Of a stretch of 8,200 bases of DNA, positions 5,897 to 8,200 are shown in pieces. The DNA lies in contig QAKE01000072.1 of assembly GCA_003343995.1 (NCBI GenBank), forward strand, positions 1-8,200, written 5' to 3'. The stretch is from Bacillota bacterium (GTDB lineage Bacteria > Bacillota > Clostridia > Christensenellales > Borkfalkiaceae). The notes below the pieces were generated by a model. It saw nothing but the letters and a program-made list of their open reading frames with translations. It was not told the DNA's origin and did not search any database. How positions within the stretch are numbered: position 1 is the stretch's first letter; each line of letters opens with the position of its first letter. A program made the translations under genes and the position numbers.

Positions 5897-5898
5897 AT

Positions 5899-5927
5899 AT
5901 TATAGAAGAAAAGAAAAATTATGTCAA
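5899..5927 (-). promoter_or_regulatory. Consensus sigma-A promoter of tetR-ilvB-ilvN-Com
   Basis: On the minus strand TTGACA (5922-5927) and TATAAT (5899-5904) are both exact consensus with a 17-base, T-rich spacer. The predicted start at about 5892 leaves a leader of about 30 bases before ATG 5861. That is too short for a T-box or leucine-type attenuator, so control must be by the operator. Confidence 0.9.
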
Positions 5928-5965
5928 GCTCAGATTAAACCAAAATATAATGTTTTTATACACTT

Positions 5966-6121
5966 TTAAGATTGTGTATTCTCCTTATAGTGCTCGCTTA
6001 TCTGCAATTCCAATGCCTCTAAAAAACCTGATTCTTTATCGGCAATGATAAGCCGATAGTCCGGAACCCCGTTGATAAGAACTTTGGCATCAAAATCGTT
6101 CTTGACGTCTATCTCCTGCAT
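5966..6121 (-). CDS. Small 51-aa hypothetical protein
   Basis: Function unknown. It encodes 51 residues beginning MQEIDVKNDFDAKVLINGVP and ending LQISEHYKENTQS. The product is acidic and soluble, with no cysteine and no membrane segment. The N-terminal half looks beta-rich (KVLINGVPDYRLIIAD) and the C-terminal half is a single amphipathic helix (ESGFLEALELQISEHYKE). The evidence that it is real is an excellent GGAGGT ribosome binding site (6126-6132), four bases before ATG 6121, and an uninterrupted protein-like composition. It lies about 40 bases upstream of the ilv promoter on the same strand, with no strong terminator between, so some read-through into tetR is possible. A candidate operator lies upstream at 6149-6174. 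Confidence 0.7.
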   Translation of the reverse strand: MQEIDVKNDFDAKVLINGVPDYRLIIADKESGFLEALELQISEHYKENTQS

Positions 6122-6148
6122 GGTACACCTCCGCGTTTTTCTTGGAGA

Positions 6149-6174
6149 TTACAACTTTTCGCGGAAGATTGTAA
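6149..6174. promoter_or_regulatory. Inverted repeat in the 51-aa gene upstream region
   Basis: TTACAA (6149-6154) and TTGTAA (6169-6174) are perfect 6-bp arms spaced 14 bases. On the minus strand the outer arm contains a -10-like TACAAT (6168-6173). It could be an operator over the 51-aa gene promoter, but no good -35 was found. Confidence 0.35.
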
Positions 6175-6182
6175 GATATTCC

Positions 6183-6193
6183 GCCTATACAGT
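6183..6193 (-). repeat. Copy 2 of the TGTATAGGC motif
   Basis: On the minus strand this reads ACTGTATAGGC, identical over 11 bases to the plus strand at 6546-6556 and over 9 to the copy at 1065-1073. It points toward the 51-aa gene, 62 bases upstream of its start. Its function is unknown. Confidence 0.5.
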
Positions 6194-6347
6194 AACCATA
6201 CCCCGCCCCGAAAGAAATTATAATGACGATAACTGCACCCAAAATCTTCCCAAACTGCGGGGAGAGCGGGCAAATTCTTTCGATTTGCGGATGGTATCGG
6301 AAAAAGCCGTTGCCGTCAAAGGGAAAAATTGTCGCTGAAAACTATGA

Positions 6348-6377
6348 GCCGATCCGCAGAAGCGGGTCGGCTGTTTT
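6348..6377 (+). terminator. Plus-strand terminator upstream of the recombinase
   Basis: GCCGATCCGC (6348-6357) and GCGGGTCGGC (6362-6371) form a 10-bp stem with one G-U pair and an AGAA loop, followed by TGTTTT. It points toward the recombinase, where no upstream plus-strand gene is seen. It would therefore end a short RNA started in the 6200s or shield the recombinase from outside transcription. Confidence 0.6.
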
Positions 6378-6457
6378 ACCGTATAAGCACGCAATAATTT
6401 TTCGGGCGTTGCCCCTTGCGCCCTTGACGGCGTTGTCTTTTCCCGATGGGTTCGGTT

Positions 6458-6479
6458 TGTCGAAAGAAAAAGTTCGACA
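6458..6479. repeat. Inverted repeat TGTCGAA...TTCGACA
   Basis: Perfect 7-bp arms (6458-6464 and 6473-6479) are separated by 8 bases in an otherwise gene-free region 150 bases upstream of the recombinase. It could be a regulator or recombinase-binding site; there is no direct evidence for either. Confidence 0.4.
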
Positions 6480-6538
6480 GAAAAGTTTGCATACGCTTTT
6501 GGTTTGTTTAGGAAGATTTATGCAAAAGCCATGGTCAG

Positions 6539-6576
6539 TTGGGAAACTGTATAGGCTGGCTTGCTAACATTCCCAA
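6539..6576. repeat. Inverted repeat TTGGGAA...TTCCCAA enclosing the repeated motif
   Basis: Perfect 7-bp arms (6539-6545 and 6570-6576) flank 24 bases that contain copy 3 of the TGTATAGGC motif (TGTATAGGCTGGCT, 6548-6561, plus strand). The left side also forms CAGTT/AACTG (6536-6549). Placed 50-90 bases before the recombinase start, it may be an operator, a leader hairpin or part of an attachment site. Confidence 0.45.
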
Positions 6577-6628
6577 TCAAAAAAGGATAGCATGTGAACT
6601 ACAAATCCGAACACAGAGGTACAAGACA

Positions 6629-8182
6629 ATGAAAGGTGCAGTTATCTATGCACGTTACAGTAGCGAAAAACAAAACGAGCAGTCCATCGAAGGACAGCTC
6701 CGAATCTGCAATCAATATGCGGAGGCGAACGGCTTGACGATTTTAGATACTTATATCGACAGAGCTATGACGGGCACGAACGACCATCGCCCTGCCTTTC
6801 AGCAGATGCTTGCCGATTGTGAAAAAGCCGTACCGTGGGATATCGTACTTGTGTACGCCATCGACCGTTTCGGGCGGAACTCTATCGAAATCGCCGTCAA
6901 CAAACAACGATTGAAAAAACATAAAAAGACGCTGATTTCAGCTACGCAGCGCACGTCTGAAAATATCGACGGGACAAAAAATCTTGACGGCATTCTTTTG
7001 GAGAATGTCTATATCGGGCTCGCCGAATATTACTCGGCTGAACTTTCGCAAAAGGTAAAGCGCGGTATGTACGAAACCTTGAAAAAAGGCTTATACCCCG
7101 GCGGCGTTGTGCCGTTCGGCTATCGTGTGGAGAACAAGCGCGTCTATATCAACGAAGAAGAAGCAGAAATCGTGCGTTCCATTTTTCAACAGTATGCGCA
7201 AGGCGTTCTCGGAAGGGAATTGATTGCGCAGTTGCAAGAAAAAGGCATCACCAATCACGGCAGACCATTCGCTTTGAATACGCTCTACAATATGCTCCGC
7301 ATGAAAAAGTATATCGGCATTTTTGAATATGGCGGCGAAGTCTGTACAAATATCTTTCCGCCTATCGTGCCGGAAGCCTTATTTGAAGAGGTAGGTAGCA
7401 TCTTACTGAAAAATAAGCACGGCGGAACGAGCCGCGAAGTCGAGTTCTTGTTGAAGGGAAAATTGATATGCGGCTACTGCGGATATCATTTACAAGGCGA
7501 CAGCGGTACCTCTAAATCAGGCAGGCGCATTTACTACTATAAGTGTATGGGACGAAAGAAAAAGAACATCTGCGAAAAACAAATCATGCCGAAGGAAAAA
7601 TTAGAGCAGGCAGTCATCGACGCGACAATGCAAGTGTTCGGAACCTCCGAAGGCATTTCCGCCATGGCTGATGAGATTTTGAAAGTCCACGCAAAGCGCA
7701 TGAATGACAAATCGCTCCTTGCCATCTTGAACAATGAACGCGATGAGATCAAGCGCGCCCTTGCCAACATTATGAAAGCCGTCGAACAAGGCATTTTTAA
7801 TGCAACGACCAAAAACCGCATGGACGAGCTGGAAGCGCAGCTTACCGAAGTCGAAGATAAAATCACGATCGAGCAGTATAAAGCGCAAAATCAATTAAAG
7901 AAGGAGCAAGTCGTCGAATACTTGTCGCATACGATACGACAATCGCCGCGGCTCCTTATTAAAAACCTGATACAAAAAATCGTGGTGTACGACGACCGTT
8001 TTGAGATTTACTACAACTATCTCAATCGGATGCCGCCAAAAATAGATGATATTGGAGATAAATCCATTGCCGAAACGCCGCCAAATACGTGTTCGGACAT
8101 CTCGAAAGACAGTTCACCAAACCAGTATTACACGAACTTTTACTTTTTCAAAGGCGGTTTTGCCGTAATGTTTCGGTTGTAA
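6629..8182 (+). CDS. Large serine recombinase (site-specific integrase/transposase), 517 aa
   Basis: It cuts and rejoins DNA at attachment sites through a 5'-phosphoserine intermediate, and probably integrates and excises the element. The N-terminal resolvase domain (1-150) has YARYSSEKQ with the likely nucleophile Ser11 and Arg9, plus DRFGR (79-83) and the E-helix region AEYYSAELSQKVKRGM. A recombinase domain follows (155-265, GGVVPFGYRV to EALFEEV). Then comes a zinc ribbon with Cys281, Cys284, Cys306 and Cys315, a coiled-coil (about 365-430) and a C-terminal tail. The frame is open to a TTG at 6539, but ATG 6629 has AGAGGT eight bases upstream and starts directly at the resolvase fold. It is complete, with no visible frameshift, and is the only clear plus-strand gene. 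No terminator is visible before the window ends. Confidence 0.96.
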   Translation: MKGAVIYARYSSEKQNEQSIEGQLRICNQYAEANGLTILDTYIDRAMTGTNDHRPAFQQMLADCEKAVPWDIVLVYAIDRFGRNSIEIAVNKQRLKKHKKTLISATQRTSENIDGTKNLDGILLENVYIGLAEYYSAELSQKVKRGMYETLKKGLYPGGVVPFGYRVENKRVYINEEEAEIVRSIFQQYAQGVLGRELIAQLQEKGITNHGRPFALNTLYNMLRMKKYIGIFEYGGEVCTNIFPPIVPEALFEEVGSILLKNKHGGTSREVEFLLKGKLICGYCGYHLQGDSGTSKSGRRIYYYKCMGRKKKNICEKQIMPKEKLEQAVIDATMQVFGTSEGISAMADEILKVHAKRMNDKSLLAILNNERDEIKRALANIMKAVEQGIFNATTKNRMDELEAQLTEVEDKITIEQYKAQNQLKKEQVVEYLSHTIRQSPRLLIKNLIQKIVVYDDRFEIYYNYLNRMPPKIDDIGDKSIAETPPNTCSDISKDSSPNQYYTNFYFFKGGFAVMFRL

Positions 8183-8200
8183 TACGCAAAAGAGCAAGGG

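Larger units (their letters stand above)
6194..6538. other. Non-coding stretch between the 51-aa gene and the recombinase
   Basis: No convincing gene is seen in this stretch. Open frames on the plus strand here lack ribosome binding sites and run through a terminator hairpin. The stretch holds a TATAAT at 6219-6224 without a good -35, a small hairpin (6270-6275 with 6283-6288), a plus-strand terminator (6348-6377), a GGGCG/CGCCC repeat near 6400-6425, and the inverted repeat at 6458-6479. It is the likely place for recombinase control signals and possibly an attachment site. Confidence 0.5.

Noticed and set aside
5862..5965. T-box or leader-peptide attenuator for ilvBN
   Set aside because: The leader from the consensus promoter is only about 30 bases, and no leader peptide or T-box sequence is present.
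5941..5968. AT-rich imperfect palindrome after the 51-aa gene as a terminator
   Set aside because: Only about 7 of 10 positions pair, with no GC core and no proper U-tract, so it is too weak to call.
6223..6567. Plus-strand open frame of 114 aa upstream of the recombinase
   Set aside because: No ribosome binding site, it runs through a terminator hairpin and several inverted repeats, and has an unprotein-like composition.
6539..6628. TTG start giving a 547-aa recombinase
   Set aside because: The extra 30 residues are not part of a resolvase fold and lie over the inverted repeat; ATG 6629 has an AGAGGT site.
1..8200. CRISPR array, tRNA, rRNA
   Set aside because: No regularly spaced repeats, no cloverleaf and no rRNA-like sequence were seen.

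Overview
The window looks like a mosaic accessory region, probably a mobile element or part of one, from a low-to-mid-GC Bacillota genome (Clostridia-like, possibly gut-associated). The evidence is strong AGGAGG-type ribosome binding sites, the small-gene repertoire (sigma-70 region-4-like proteins, an XRE repressor, a Com-like zinc-finger protein), a large serine recombinase, and an acetolactate synthase with a Cys-rich insert. The species assignment is inference.

Layout from left to right. Minus strand 1-843 is a three-gene cluster of small proteins of unknown function (99 aa, 125 aa, and the first 18 codons of a third). It is preceded by a gene-free leader of about 290 bases that can fold. 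Minus strand 1134-2197 is an apparent operon of a sigma-70-like protein, a second shorter sigma-like/HTH protein and an 82-aa unknown, closed by a clear terminator. Two minus-strand hairpins with U-tracts (2264-2387) separate it from a minus-strand XRE repressor (2424-2750), which has an operator-like palindrome upstream. Minus strand 2838-5927 is a compact four-gene transcription unit: tetR - ilvB - ilvN - Com-like zinc-finger protein. It is driven by a consensus sigma-A promoter whose start site falls in a 20-bp palindrome, and the last gene ends inside its own terminator hairpin. A 51-aa minus-strand gene (5966-6121) follows, then about 500 bases of non-coding DNA with inverted repeats and a plus-strand terminator. 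Last is a complete 517-aa large serine recombinase on the plus strand (6629-8182).

How the parts may work together: the recombinase would move the segment, and the XRE repressor and sigma-like proteins would control element genes. The tetR-ilvBN unit looks like metabolic cargo for the first step of branched-chain amino-acid synthesis, probably repressed by its own TetR. The motif TGTATAGGC lies upstream of three separate genes or operons, each time in the orientation of the gene, and may be a shared control or recombination signal. The element ends are not identifiable here, so whether ilvBN travels with the recombinase or is flanked by it is unresolved.
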